This document shows positions 8,598 to 17,173 of a DNA stretch of 64,000 nucleotides, piece after piece. The notes under the pieces were generated by a model. It was not told where the DNA came from. It saw only the letters and a list, made by a program, of their open reading frames with translations, and searched no databases. The stretch comes from Vibrio astriarenae (GTDB lineage Bacteria > Pseudomonadota > Gammaproteobacteria > Enterobacterales > Vibrionaceae). Position numbers and translations under genes: made by a program. Position 1 is the stretch's first letter, and each line of letters starts with the position of its first letter. The stretch is from positions 868,001 to 932,000 of the forward strand of contig NZ_CP047476.1 in assembly GCF_010587385.1 (NCBI RefSeq), written 5' to 3'.

Positions 8598-9320
8598 TTA
8601 TATTATTTTTAGTCCAGAGTAGACCGCTCCCAGCCCGGCAACAACACACAACGCGAGTGAGATGTTACGCACCAGTTTTTGAGAAATGCGTGGCAAAACC
8701 GAGATCGCTAACTTATGGCCGGCATAGCCAGCAGGAATCAACGGCAAGGCCAGTAGCACATGCTTAATGCTCATGTATCCAATGGGGATCTGAATCACCA
8801 AAGACAAAGTTGAGCTCATTAAGAAGAACCCTGCTAGATTTGCACGAATCTGATTAACATTCTGATGTTGAAGTAACAATGCCATCGGCGGCCCACCAAT
8901 ACCTGAGCTTGTCCCCAAGAATCCAGAAAAGAAGCCCGCCAGCATTAAACGCCTCGGTGTGACATCAACTTTAAATGGTAACAAGCTGGCACCAACCGCG
9001 ATAAGTACGGTAGAGCCTAGCAATACTGACAGTTGAGCCACGTCGATAAAATAGAGAATAGCAGCCCCGACACAGCTGCCAGGCAGCAAACCAATCGTGC
9101 TTTTTTTTAAGCCATTTAAGGAGATTTGCGTGCGATATTTAAACGTGTTGATGGAGGCAATGAACAAACCAACGATGATGATGGGGCCAGGAATATAGTC
9201 TGGTGATATGTAAAGCAAAAGAGGTGAGGCAACGATTGCCATACCAAAGCCCGTGGCAGTTTGAATGAATGCTCCTATGAAGATCAGGAACATAGCTAGT
9301 AATACAGTAACATCTATCAA
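8598..9320 (-). CDS. TauE/SafE family membrane exporter
   Basis: 240 residues with about seven or eight hydrophobic segments and the family's internal repeat. GAFIQTATGFGMAIVASPLLL is in the first half and GFFSGFLGTSSGIGGPPMALLL in the second. Family members export sulfite, sulfolactate or other organosulfonates. Here it lies directly upstream of GH88 copy 2 in a locus that also encodes a sulfatase, so export of a sulfur-containing anion arising from the sulfated glycan is plausible but inferred. Uptake of an unrelated anion cannot be excluded. Confidence 0.8.
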   Translation of the reverse strand: MIDVTVLLAMFLIFIGAFIQTATGFGMAIVASPLLLYISPDYIPGPIIIVGLFIASINTFKYRTQISLNGLKKSTIGLLPGSCVGAAILYFIDVAQLSVLLGSTVLIAVGASLLPFKVDVTPRRLMLAGFFSGFLGTSSGIGGPPMALLLQHQNVNQIRANLAGFFLMSSTLSLVIQIPIGYMSIKHVLLALPLIPAGYAGHKLAISVLPRISQKLVRNISLALCVVAGLGAVYSGLKII

Positions 9321-9636
9321 TTTTGATACCTTGCCGTCTTTAGTAACTCACACTTTGCGTGCTAGTACTATACGCCCAGCGAAAACGTGACGTCAAATTT
9401 TATAAACCTACGTTTTACTAAAATCACTGTTGTATTGATGTATGACAAATGAAATGTCGTTCTTCAGCAGAATTTACCCTTAACCTCGAATCGTTTACCT
9501 AGCGGCGGTCAGATACCCAAAACGTACCTTTAGATAATTGCAGTGCAAACATTTGGCAAAAATGATTGCACTGGTGTGCGCGACAAAAGACTGGAAGCAA
9601 TGACGCTATCTATGAGTCCTACGCTTTTTTCATCAA
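9321..9636. promoter_or_regulatory. Intergenic region upstream of TauE-GH88, with long dyad
   Basis: This 316-nt gap carries no credible gene. It holds a long dyad at 9541-9573: CAGTGCAA and TTGCACTG outer arms, with inner CATTT and AAATG. The dyad contains the 13-mer TTGGCAAAAATGA (9553-9565), which recurs exactly at 12796-12808 upstream of the second symporter. The promoter of the TauE-GH88 pair is expected here. Confidence 0.45.
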
Positions 9637-10845
9637 TTAGTACATAAGCAATGTCCCCTCATCCACATAATCTATACGTGAATTGATGATTTCATTTGCG
9701 ATGAGCTCTTCATCAAAAACCGAATTGGCAATAAATAACGCCGGAATCGTTTTTTGATTAAAAGCTTTTGTTAAATCTCCTAGTTGTTTGTAGGTCCACT
9801 CTTTTTGGCCTTCTACATAAGGGATCATGTATTCCGCTGCCTTCTTAATACTCTGACCCTGTGGTCCTTCGTAATTCACCAAATCGACACCGACTTTACT
9901 TGCAAGCTCAGACACAATTAAGAAAGCCGTAAGGTTCATACTGCTATAATTGACAGACTTGGTTCTGCCGAGCTCGTGGGGTTGTGAGCCATCAAAAGCA
10001 ATTTGTGATGATATCCGAGCAAACTTGACTTGTTCAGCATAACTCTTTGCTTGATCGAGCTGCCCCAAATACATCATGAGTCCCAAAACCTGTACATCAT
10101 ACCAAGTACCATGGTTATTCAACCTGGTACTTTCTTGCTGACCTAACTCACTCGTTTGCAACCAAGCTAAATATTCTGTTAACCACAGTTCTACCTCCTC
10201 AAGGAAAGATGGAGACGCTATCCCTGACTCTTCAAGCAGTTCCATGCTCGTTACAATATTGGACACTTGAACAAACTCTATAATACCAAATGGGCGACCA
10301 TCACTATCTCCCGGAACACCTTGAGCATAGTTTAGGTTGGGGTTCATTTTTGTCTTCGGTGAAACAAGCCAAATGTCGATAAGTTCTAGCGCCTTCTCCA
10401 TATACTTAGCATCATTTGTGTAAAGATAGGCGATATTTAAATGTTCCAAATCGGTAAGAAATGACTTAGTTCGCTTTTGGTCAGTGTTATCGCCTCTCGT
10501 TAATGGATTGACTTGGCCGTCTTTTCTTATCCAAGGAAGACCGTCCGCTTTAGTGTCATCTGGCCACCAATAAGGCCCAATGCTTACATAATCGTTGAGA
10601 CTGCCACTCGGTCCTGGCCTTGGTTTGTTAGTGACAGGGTTCGCCTCACTCTCCAATGCCTTTTCGGCTAGTTCAATTTTATTTTTAAGAGCTGTCGTAT
10701 ACAACGCATGTTGATTATCAATTTTTTCTCTATTCTCTACAATTTTATCAATATTTATGTAGGTCAGCTGACTATTCAGGTCAATTTGATCTGCTACAGA
10801 TGACATCGAAAAAACCATGAGGGTAGTTGCTATGATGTTTTTCAT
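9637..10845 (-). CDS. Secreted alginate-lyase-family polysaccharide lyase (PL38/PL5-like)
   Basis: 402 residues with a signal peptide (MKNIIATTLMVFSMSSVADQ), so periplasmic or secreted. The signature VSIGPYWWPDDTKADGLPWIRKDGQVNP at residues 88-114 marks the Alginate_lyase (PF05426) superfamily as seen in PL38. Likely catalytic residues are Asn244-His245 in NNHGTW plus Arg294 and Tyr300 in ELGRTKSVNYSS, matching the Asn-His and Arg-Tyr pairs of PL5 A1-III. Known PL38 enzymes act on alginate or glucuronan, so cleavage of a uronic-acid backbone is expected, but the polymer is unknown. RBS AAAGG sits 5 nt before the ATG. The gene points away from the LacI promoter region and is divergent from nothing nearby. 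Confidence 0.82.
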   Translation of the reverse strand: MKNIIATTLMVFSMSSVADQIDLNSQLTYINIDKIVENREKIDNQHALYTTALKNKIELAEKALESEANPVTNKPRPGPSGSLNDYVSIGPYWWPDDTKADGLPWIRKDGQVNPLTRGDNTDQKRTKSFLTDLEHLNIAYLYTNDAKYMEKALELIDIWLVSPKTKMNPNLNYAQGVPGDSDGRPFGIIEFVQVSNIVTSMELLEESGIASPSFLEEVELWLTEYLAWLQTSELGQQESTRLNNHGTWYDVQVLGLMMYLGQLDQAKSYAEQVKFARISSQIAFDGSQPHELGRTKSVNYSSMNLTAFLIVSELASKVGVDLVNYEGPQGQSIKKAAEYMIPYVEGQKEWTYKQLGDLTKAFNQKTIPALFIANSVFDEELIANEIINSRIDYVDEGTLLMY

Positions 10846-11297
10846 AAAAGCCTTTCATTTCAAATTTACAGAAGAATATTACGATTCGGTTGTTTCACTG
10901 TGCACAACTGATCAGCGGCTCATCGCTAGCCATGCCTAAAAACTGTAAATTTTTTATATAAAACAGTGAGTGTCAAACTTTGTGCACAAATAGAACATTA
11001 TTTGCACAAACAGAGAGGGCCACCGAAACAAATCAACTTAAATTGTTGATTTTAATAATTAAATATTCAATGGCGGCGAAATTGAAAATTTTCATTTTGT
11101 TTGAAATTTTTCCAAAAGTATGACAATGAGCACACTATAAGATACTTAGTAAAAGCAGGAACTTAGTTGCCGACAAATCGAACAACGATCAACCAACCCG
11201 AAAGTAATCTCGCAACACTCAAACTACAGTCTGGACAACAAATACAGTCTGTAGGAATGTTGCAGTGATATATACTCGTTACGTAAGCCTGAAAATA
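10846..11297. promoter_or_regulatory. Regulatory region upstream of the PL38-like gene
   Basis: 452 nt without a credible gene. It holds two perfect 12-bp palindromes: TTTGTGCACAAA at 10979-10990 (with a half copy TTTGCACAAA at 11001-11010) and TGAAAATTTTCA at 11083-11094. The latter recurs at 12576-12587 on the other side of the LacI gene. These are candidate operators for the locus regulator. AT content is high, as expected of a promoter region. Confidence 0.5.
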
Positions 11298-12344
11298 TTA
11301 CATTGGAGTGATGTACTTTACTGTTTCACGCTCTATAACTTCAACGGGAATGGTCGCCCGATTACGTATATTCCCCGGTTCGTTTGACAAACGTACCAAC
11401 TTAATTAAGGTTGCCTTAGCAAGGCTCGAATAGTCTACACTTAACGTCGTCAGCGCGGGTTGGATAATAGAAGACAATGTTAGATTGTCGAAGCCAATGA
11501 CAGAAATATCATCTGGAACACGTATGTTATGGCTATTAAGAGCATTAATGAGTGTGTATGCAATCTTGTCGGACACACAAAAAACTGCGGTAACATCTTC
11601 AAACAAGCCTTGGGCAATGAGTTTTGGTAATAACTCTTGCGCGCCAAAGTTTGTATGATCACTTTTTTCGTAGGTGTTTAAATCTACCACAACGTCATCT
11701 TTATCATGGTCGATATTCGAAAATAGCAGTGCTCTCAAGAAACCGTCGGTTCTCTGACAAGTAGAGTGTCTGTCATTAGAGGTAATGACCTTAACTTTAG
11801 TATGACCATTTTCGATGAGGTAAGATGCCGCCATATAACCGCCTAGCTCATAGTCAGGGTGGATACTTGGAATCTTCATTTGACTATCTATCGCATTGAT
11901 CAGCAACACTGGTAGCCTTGTATCGTACAAAAGCTGTGTAAGGTTATCTTCCGGTTCCCCAAGAACCAAAATAGCTTGACTATTACTTATCAAAGAACTC
12001 AACAAACTAGATGTCGTATGCTTATTATATAGCTGGATATTTATAGCTATTTTTTTGCTTTCAAATTCTTTCTTTATTGACTGAATTATTTCGGCATAAA
12101 ACGAGCTCTCAGTGTAAAGGTGTTCCAAACAGAAAAAATCGACTTCAGTCATAGAGAGTGGGAGCTCTATTTTTGAAGCTTTATGTACGTAACCCGTTTC
12201 TGAAATGATTCTCTTTATGTCTTTAGCCACTTCTTCTCTGACTAGAGAGCTGCCATTAATCACTCGGGATACTGTAGTAATCGATACACCTGCAATGTTT
12301 GCAATATACTCTAACGTTGGTTTTTTTGTTTTTTTGTTTACCAA
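11298..12344 (-). CDS. LacI-family transcriptional regulator of the polysaccharide locus
   Basis: 348 residues. The N-terminal helix-turn-helix reads LEYIANIAGVSITTVSRVINGSS, followed by a periplasmic-binding-protein-like effector domain (GYMAASYLIENGHTKVKVITS, FCVSDKIAYTLINAL, DDISVIGFDNLTLS). The start is TTG at 12344, because an upstream ATG is closed by a stop within two codons. It lies between the PL38-like gene and the second symporter. The identical 12-bp palindrome TGAAAATTTTCA occurs in both flanking promoter regions, so it probably controls these genes in response to an oligosaccharide. Confidence 0.9.
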   Translation of the reverse strand: MVNKKTKKPTLEYIANIAGVSITTVSRVINGSSLVREEVAKDIKRIISETGYVHKASKIELPLSMTEVDFFCLEHLYTESSFYAEIIQSIKKEFESKKIAINIQLYNKHTTSSLLSSLISNSQAILVLGEPEDNLTQLLYDTRLPVLLINAIDSQMKIPSIHPDYELGGYMAASYLIENGHTKVKVITSNDRHSTCQRTDGFLRALLFSNIDHDKDDVVVDLNTYEKSDHTNFGAQELLPKLIAQGLFEDVTAVFCVSDKIAYTLINALNSHNIRVPDDISVIGFDNLTLSSIIQPALTTLSVDYSSLAKATLIKLVRLSNEPGNIRNRATIPVEVIERETVKYITPM

Positions 12345-12883
12345 AACTACTAGTCCATAAAAATTGATGTTGCTTTTATCATAGCTTTTTCACTCCGTTA
12401 CGTCATCTATGAAGGTGCTACCTCTATCAGAATAATCGTTGTCAAAAATGTCATTCAGTTGGTCTATTTGCTAACAACCCTGCCACTTATCTTTCAACTC
12501 CTCATCGCCTACCCTCCCTCTATGCAAGTTCACTACAACGAAAAATAGACAATAAAATCATAAATTTACGATTTGTGAAAATTTTCATAAACTATGCAAG
12601 TTTTCATTGTGGGGTTTTGCTCACAGTTATTGAAAATATTAGGTGCTAAATTAATTTAAACATAAGTTATGTTAGCGAAAAATCGGCAGGGTTAACTAAC
12701 CCTCTGGAACAAATGTATTTGATTCGGCCATAAAGCTATCGAATTTGTAAAATTACATACGTATTAAGCACGAGAGGCAAAAATAAACACTCACATTGGC
12801 AAAAATGAACATTTACTGCCAAGGATGTTATTTATGCCAAATTTTAACTTACCCCAAACTTTACATTTTTAAGGTTAAATAGC
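12345..12883. promoter_or_regulatory. Regulatory region between LacI gene and symporter 2
   Basis: 539 nt, AT-rich, without a credible gene. TGAAAATTTTCA at 12576-12587 extends to a near-perfect 20-bp dyad (TTT and AAA flanks, one mismatched pair). A second dyad at 12796-12822 has TTGGCA and TGCCAA outer arms with inner AAATG and CATTT, and it ends about 60 nt before the symporter ATG. It shares the exact 13-mer TTGGCAAAAATGA with 9553-9565. Confidence 0.5.
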
Positions 12884-14653
12884 ATGGATATTAATACTAC
12901 TGTCGTAGGGCTATACTTTATTTTTTTGATTGCAATTGGATGGATGTTTAGGACATTCACTAACAGTACAAGCGACTACTTTCGAGGAGGGGGGAATATG
13001 TTGTGGTGGATGGTAGGTGCCACTGCATTTATGACCCAGTTTAGTGCGTGGACATTCAGTGGTGGTGCCGGTAAAGCGTACTCTGATGGCTTTAGTGTTG
13101 CGATCATTTTTATCGGCAATGCCTTTGGCTACTTGATGAACTACCTTTACTTTGCACCAAAATTCCGTCAAATGCGTGTTATTACGATCATTGAGGCAAT
13201 CCGAATGCGATTTGGTCGAACCAACGAACAAGTGTTTACTTGGTCAAGTATGCCTAACAGCGTAGTCGCCGCTGGTATTTGGTTGAATGGTTTGGCTATC
13301 ATCGCCTCTGGCATTTTTGGTTTTGATATGAATACAACGATTGTCGTCACAGGCCTCGTCGTATTGGGTATGTCAGTGACTGGTGGTTCTTGGGCTGTTA
13401 TTGCTTCTGACTTCATGCAGATGGTGATCATCATGGCAGTGACTGTAACAGCTGCTATTGTTGCCCTTGTTCACGGAGGTGGTGCGTCAAACATCGTTGA
13501 AAACTTCCCTTCCGAATCTTTTATTGTTGGTGAAAACATTAACTACCTGAGTATCTTTGGTTTTTGGGCTTTTTTCATTTTCCTAAAGCAATTCACCATT
13601 ACCAACAACATGCTAAACTCATATCGCTACTTAGCAGCCAAAGACTCTAATAACGCGAGAAAAGCTGCACTTCTGGCATGCTTCCTCTCAGCAATTGGCC
13701 CTGTCATTTGGTTTATGCCAAGCTGGTTTGTCGCAGGTCAAGGTGTAGACTTAGCATCCATCTATCCCGAAGCAGGTAGAAAAGCAGGTGATTTTGTATA
13801 CCTGTATTTCGTCGAAGAGTACATGCCTGTAGGTATGGTTGGCTTGTTGATTGCCGCAATGTTCGCAGCAACCATGTCCTCAATGGACTCTGGCCTTAAT
13901 AGAAATTCAGGGATTTTCGTTAAAAACTTCTACGAATCAGTACTTAGACCAAGAGCAACAGAAAAAGAGCTCGTTACAGTATCAAAAATCACATCAACGG
14001 TATTTGGTGTATTGATCATCTTGGTTGCGCTATTCATAAACTCGCTAAAGGGCCTGAGTCTCTTTGACACAATGATGTACTTTGGTGCTTTGATTGGTTT
14101 CCCAACAACTATTCCTGCATTGCTTGGTTTCTTCATCAAGAAAACACCTGACTGGGCTGGTTGGGGCACACTTGCAGTTGGTGCCGTCGTCTCTTATTAC
14201 GTCGGTATTGTAATTACTGCTGATGACATTCAAAACTGGTTCAACCTTGATACAGCGCTTACTGGTCGCGAATGGTCAGACACTAAAGTTGTTATTGGAC
14301 TTGTTGGTCACATAGTGTTCACCGGCGGCTTCTTTGTACTTTCAACACTATTCTACAAGCCATTAAATGAGGAACGTCAAAAAGATGTTGACCAATTCTT
14401 CACGAACTTAGCAACACCTTTGATTTCTGAAGGAGATGCACAAAAAGCGTTGGACAATAAACAGCGTCGCATGCTTGGCTCGTTGATCAGTGTTGCAGGT
14501 ATTGCGGTAATGGCGATGTTTGTATTGCCTAACCCGATTTGGGGTCGAATGGTGTTCGTTTTATGCGGTGCGATCGTCTTGGCAGTTGGCCTTCTGTTAG
14601 TAAAAGCAGTAGACGATAAACGTGAGCGTGTGTTGGATAAACAGCAGGCTTAA
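12884..14653 (+). CDS. Sodium:solute symporter (SSS family), paralogue 2
   Basis: 589 residues. It is collinear with the symporter at 1243-3018, sharing SDYFRGGGNMLWWMVGATAFMT, GGSWAVIASDFMQMV, FATMSSMDSGLNRNSGIFVKNFYES and a conserved C-terminal helix NPIWGRMVFV. About 14 membrane segments. AAGG lies 9 nt before the ATG. It is divergent from the LacI gene and is followed by the heparinase-like lyase, an order that suggests it imports the oligomer that lyase cleaves. Two paralogues in one locus probably import oligomers of different size or sulfation. Confidence 0.9.
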   Translation: MDINTTVVGLYFIFLIAIGWMFRTFTNSTSDYFRGGGNMLWWMVGATAFMTQFSAWTFSGGAGKAYSDGFSVAIIFIGNAFGYLMNYLYFAPKFRQMRVITIIEAIRMRFGRTNEQVFTWSSMPNSVVAAGIWLNGLAIIASGIFGFDMNTTIVVTGLVVLGMSVTGGSWAVIASDFMQMVIIMAVTVTAAIVALVHGGGASNIVENFPSESFIVGENINYLSIFGFWAFFIFLKQFTITNNMLNSYRYLAAKDSNNARKAALLACFLSAIGPVIWFMPSWFVAGQGVDLASIYPEAGRKAGDFVYLYFVEEYMPVGMVGLLIAAMFAATMSSMDSGLNRNSGIFVKNFYESVLRPRATEKELVTVSKITSTVFGVLIILVALFINSLKGLSLFDTMMYFGALIGFPTTIPALLGFFIKKTPDWAGWGTLAVGAVVSYYVGIVITADDIQNWFNLDTALTGREWSDTKVVIGLVGHIVFTGGFFVLSTLFYKPLNEERQKDVDQFFTNLATPLISEGDAQKALDNKQRRMLGSLISVAGIAVMAMFVLPNPIWGRMVFVLCGAIVLAVGLLLVKAVDDKRERVLDKQQA

Positions 14654-14666
14654 TCCGTTCACGACA

Positions 14667-14697
14667 AGAGAGGTACACCGATAAAATGTGCCTCTCT
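14667..14697 (+). repeat. Hairpin between symporter 2 and the lyase gene
   Basis: Arms AGAGAGG (14667-14673) and CCTCTCT (14691-14697), extended inward by CA/TG. There is no T-run afterwards, so it is likely an mRNA processing or stabilising element between the two genes rather than a full stop. Confidence 0.45.
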
Positions 14698-14776
14698 ACA
14701 TCAATTTCTTAAAATAGACGCTATTTGAATTCGGTTTTTCTTTAATCGAATAGCGGAGCAGTTAGAGAGAACAAAT

Positions 14777-16855
14777 ATGACGAATCAAAAGTCGATTGAC
14801 GCAATCAAGGCAGTAAAAAGAGCAAATGACAAATCGGGCGGAAACGTCGTCGACTTACTGCCTATTAAAGTAGAACCAAAGGATTTTGACTACAGCATTA
14901 TACAAACACTGGCGACTACCCGTCCTCGATTACTCATGAATCAAAGCACCCTATCTGAGTTCAAAAAATCACTGGCGGTTGACCCCTCCCACTGTTCGTT
15001 CGATGAATTCTATGAAAAATCTACAGAGAAGTTTGTTGGTGTCACTCCTTACGATGAGCCTAGTCCTTATCCTATTGAGACCGTAACCAAACCAGCACTT
15101 TGGCGTCCTTATTGGCGTAAGATGTATACCGACTGTCAAATGGCGCTAAACGCAACACGCAACCTATCTATTTACGGTATTGTAAAAGATGATTATGAGG
15201 CTATCGAATCGGCAAAAGCTTGGACGTTGAAACTAGCCGGTTATGACACCAATGGCGTTACATGCCGAGCTCATAATGATGAAGCAGCTTTTAGACTCAT
15301 AGTAGCTATCGCATGGGGTTATGATTGGCTTTATGATCACTTCAATCAAGACGAACGCGTCATCGTCAAAAATGCGTTGATAGCACGCCTCGATGAAATT
15401 ATGTTCCATGTCGAGCAAGAGATTGACCTATTAACAAATCCACTTGATAGCCACGGTGTACGCTCCATTAGCTCTGCTGTTATTCCAACATGTATTGCTC
15501 TGCTACATGATTATCCAAAAGCAAAAGATTACCTAAAGTATGCATTTGAGTTCTACTCTATCCACTATCCACCGTGGGGCGGTGAAGATGGCGGGTGGGC
15601 AGAAGGTCCAGATTACTGGAATACTCAGAACGCATTTCTAGGAGAGGCATTCGATCTCATCAAGGCTTATGCAGACATTAACATGTTTGACAAGACCTTC
15701 TACCAGAACACAGGAGACTTCCCTCTGTATTGTATGCCAGTGCATTCTCGCCGAGCAAGTTTCGGTGACTTATCTTCACTTGGTGACCTGCCAGGCCTCA
15801 AACTTGCCTATAACATCAAACATTATGCTGGTGTAACTGGAAACCCTGAGTACGTATGGTACTACGATGAGCTAGAAGCAAGAGACAAAGACGCCAACTC
15901 TAAATTCTATAACTACGGTTGGTGGGACTTTGGTTATGACAAGTTGAGATTCAATATTCTATGGGAATGCCCAGAGGCAAAAGCACCAAGTGATGAACCG
16001 CTACTAAAAGTATTTCCAGATACTGGTTGGGCCGCATTTCATAGCAACATGTCTAATAAAGATGAACACATTCATCTAATATTTAAGTCTAGCCCATTTG
16101 GATCAATCAGCCACTCGCATGCAGACCAAAACACATTTACTCTTCATGCCTTTGGTGAAACTCTAGCCTCTGTTACGGGTTATTATATTGGTTATGGTGT
16201 CGATATGCACTCCAAGTGGCGTCGACAGTCTTTATCAAAAAATCTACCTTTATTTAACGGCAAAGGTCAGTATGGTGAAAGTAAAGCGACAGGATACAAA
16301 GATCATCACGACAAGTATTGTCTTGAGAGTTGCGGTAAAATATCCTCCTATGAAACCGAGAAAGACGTAAAATTTATTGAGGGTGATGCTACTGAAGCTT
16401 ATAAGTATTACACACCAGAGATAGAATCTTACGTACGTAAAATTTGGTTTGTACAAGGCAAAGTATTCGTTATTAGAGACCAAGCTAAATTCACAAAAGA
16501 AGTCGATATGACTTGGTTAATGCATACGACCTTCGACACATCGGTTAGCAGCGAATCATTTTGCATCTCAGCAGAAACTGCTCAGTTAGATGTGTCAGTG
16601 ATTAATGATAGCCGCCATAAGATTGATAGCATTCAAAATGTGGTTGGCTTTGGTGAGGTTGACGCTTCTGAGTTTGAGGGGCAAGACGTTCATAGCCATG
16701 TAGAAATAAGCTTCTCACCATCACTACACCATGACGTACTAACCTTACTCGTACCTAGTAAAATTGGCTTTGATAAACCGACAATAACCCACGAAGTTGA
16801 AGGTGGAAATCTATTACTTTCGATTAATGGCGAGGAATCGGTAATTCAACTTTAA
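14777..16855 (+). CDS. DUF4962/heparinase II/III-type polysaccharide lyase (PL35-like)
   Basis: 692 residues. An N-terminal alpha-toroid (about 40-400, with GGEDGGWAEGPDYW at 268-281 and His226 in DSHGVRSISSA) is followed by the heparinase II/III beta-sandwich (SISHSHADQNTFTLHAFGE at 444-461, His446 and His448). Tyr280 and His226 are the likely catalytic acid/base positions by analogy with heparinase II. The layout matches DUF4962 lyases such as the PL35 glycosaminoglycan lyases, and PL21 or PL17 are alternatives. There is no signal peptide, so it should act on imported oligomers and feed unsaturated products to GH88. It follows symporter 2 on the same strand. Confidence 0.78.
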   Translation: MTNQKSIDAIKAVKRANDKSGGNVVDLLPIKVEPKDFDYSIIQTLATTRPRLLMNQSTLSEFKKSLAVDPSHCSFDEFYEKSTEKFVGVTPYDEPSPYPIETVTKPALWRPYWRKMYTDCQMALNATRNLSIYGIVKDDYEAIESAKAWTLKLAGYDTNGVTCRAHNDEAAFRLIVAIAWGYDWLYDHFNQDERVIVKNALIARLDEIMFHVEQEIDLLTNPLDSHGVRSISSAVIPTCIALLHDYPKAKDYLKYAFEFYSIHYPPWGGEDGGWAEGPDYWNTQNAFLGEAFDLIKAYADINMFDKTFYQNTGDFPLYCMPVHSRRASFGDLSSLGDLPGLKLAYNIKHYAGVTGNPEYVWYYDELEARDKDANSKFYNYGWWDFGYDKLRFNILWECPEAKAPSDEPLLKVFPDTGWAAFHSNMSNKDEHIHLIFKSSPFGSISHSHADQNTFTLHAFGETLASVTGYYIGYGVDMHSKWRRQSLSKNLPLFNGKGQYGESKATGYKDHHDKYCLESCGKISSYETEKDVKFIEGDATEAYKYYTPEIESYVRKIWFVQGKVFVIRDQAKFTKEVDMTWLMHTTFDTSVSSESFCISAETAQLDVSVINDSRHKIDSIQNVVGFGEVDASEFEGQDVHSHVEISFSPSLHHDVLTLLVPSKIGFDKPTITHEVEGGNLLLSINGEESVIQL

Positions 16856-17173
16856 AGTACACCACTAGAATCATAGCTCAATTAACTAAACACCTAGTTA
16901 ATAAAAAGCGAGATGCTTAATCTATAACATAACAGTTAAAGGAGATTGAACAGCTACCATTTCAATAGTAAAAATGGTCATCGTGGTATTTTTCAATGAA
17001 ACACCACGATGACATATTAAAAATATGCACCTTAAAAAGTACAACCCCCTATATCGCGAGCATTATTTTAATATTCCCTGTAGCACAAGGACAACCTCTC
17101 CCTTGTCGCTCATATTTAATAATGACCGCTGACCGTTTAAATAAAGTAAACATTTTAAAGATGGAATTTTACA
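16856..17173. repeat. Gap before kdgM with a strong hairpin
   Basis: 318 nt without a convincing gene. The strongest element is a stem of 11 perfect base pairs, GTCATCGTGGT (16977-16987) with ACCACGATGAC (17003-17013) and a 15-nt loop. A weaker 8-bp stem lies at 16881-16902, just after the lyase stop. The larger hairpin may end the lyase transcript or form part of the kdgM leader. No canonical T-run follows it. Confidence 0.5.
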
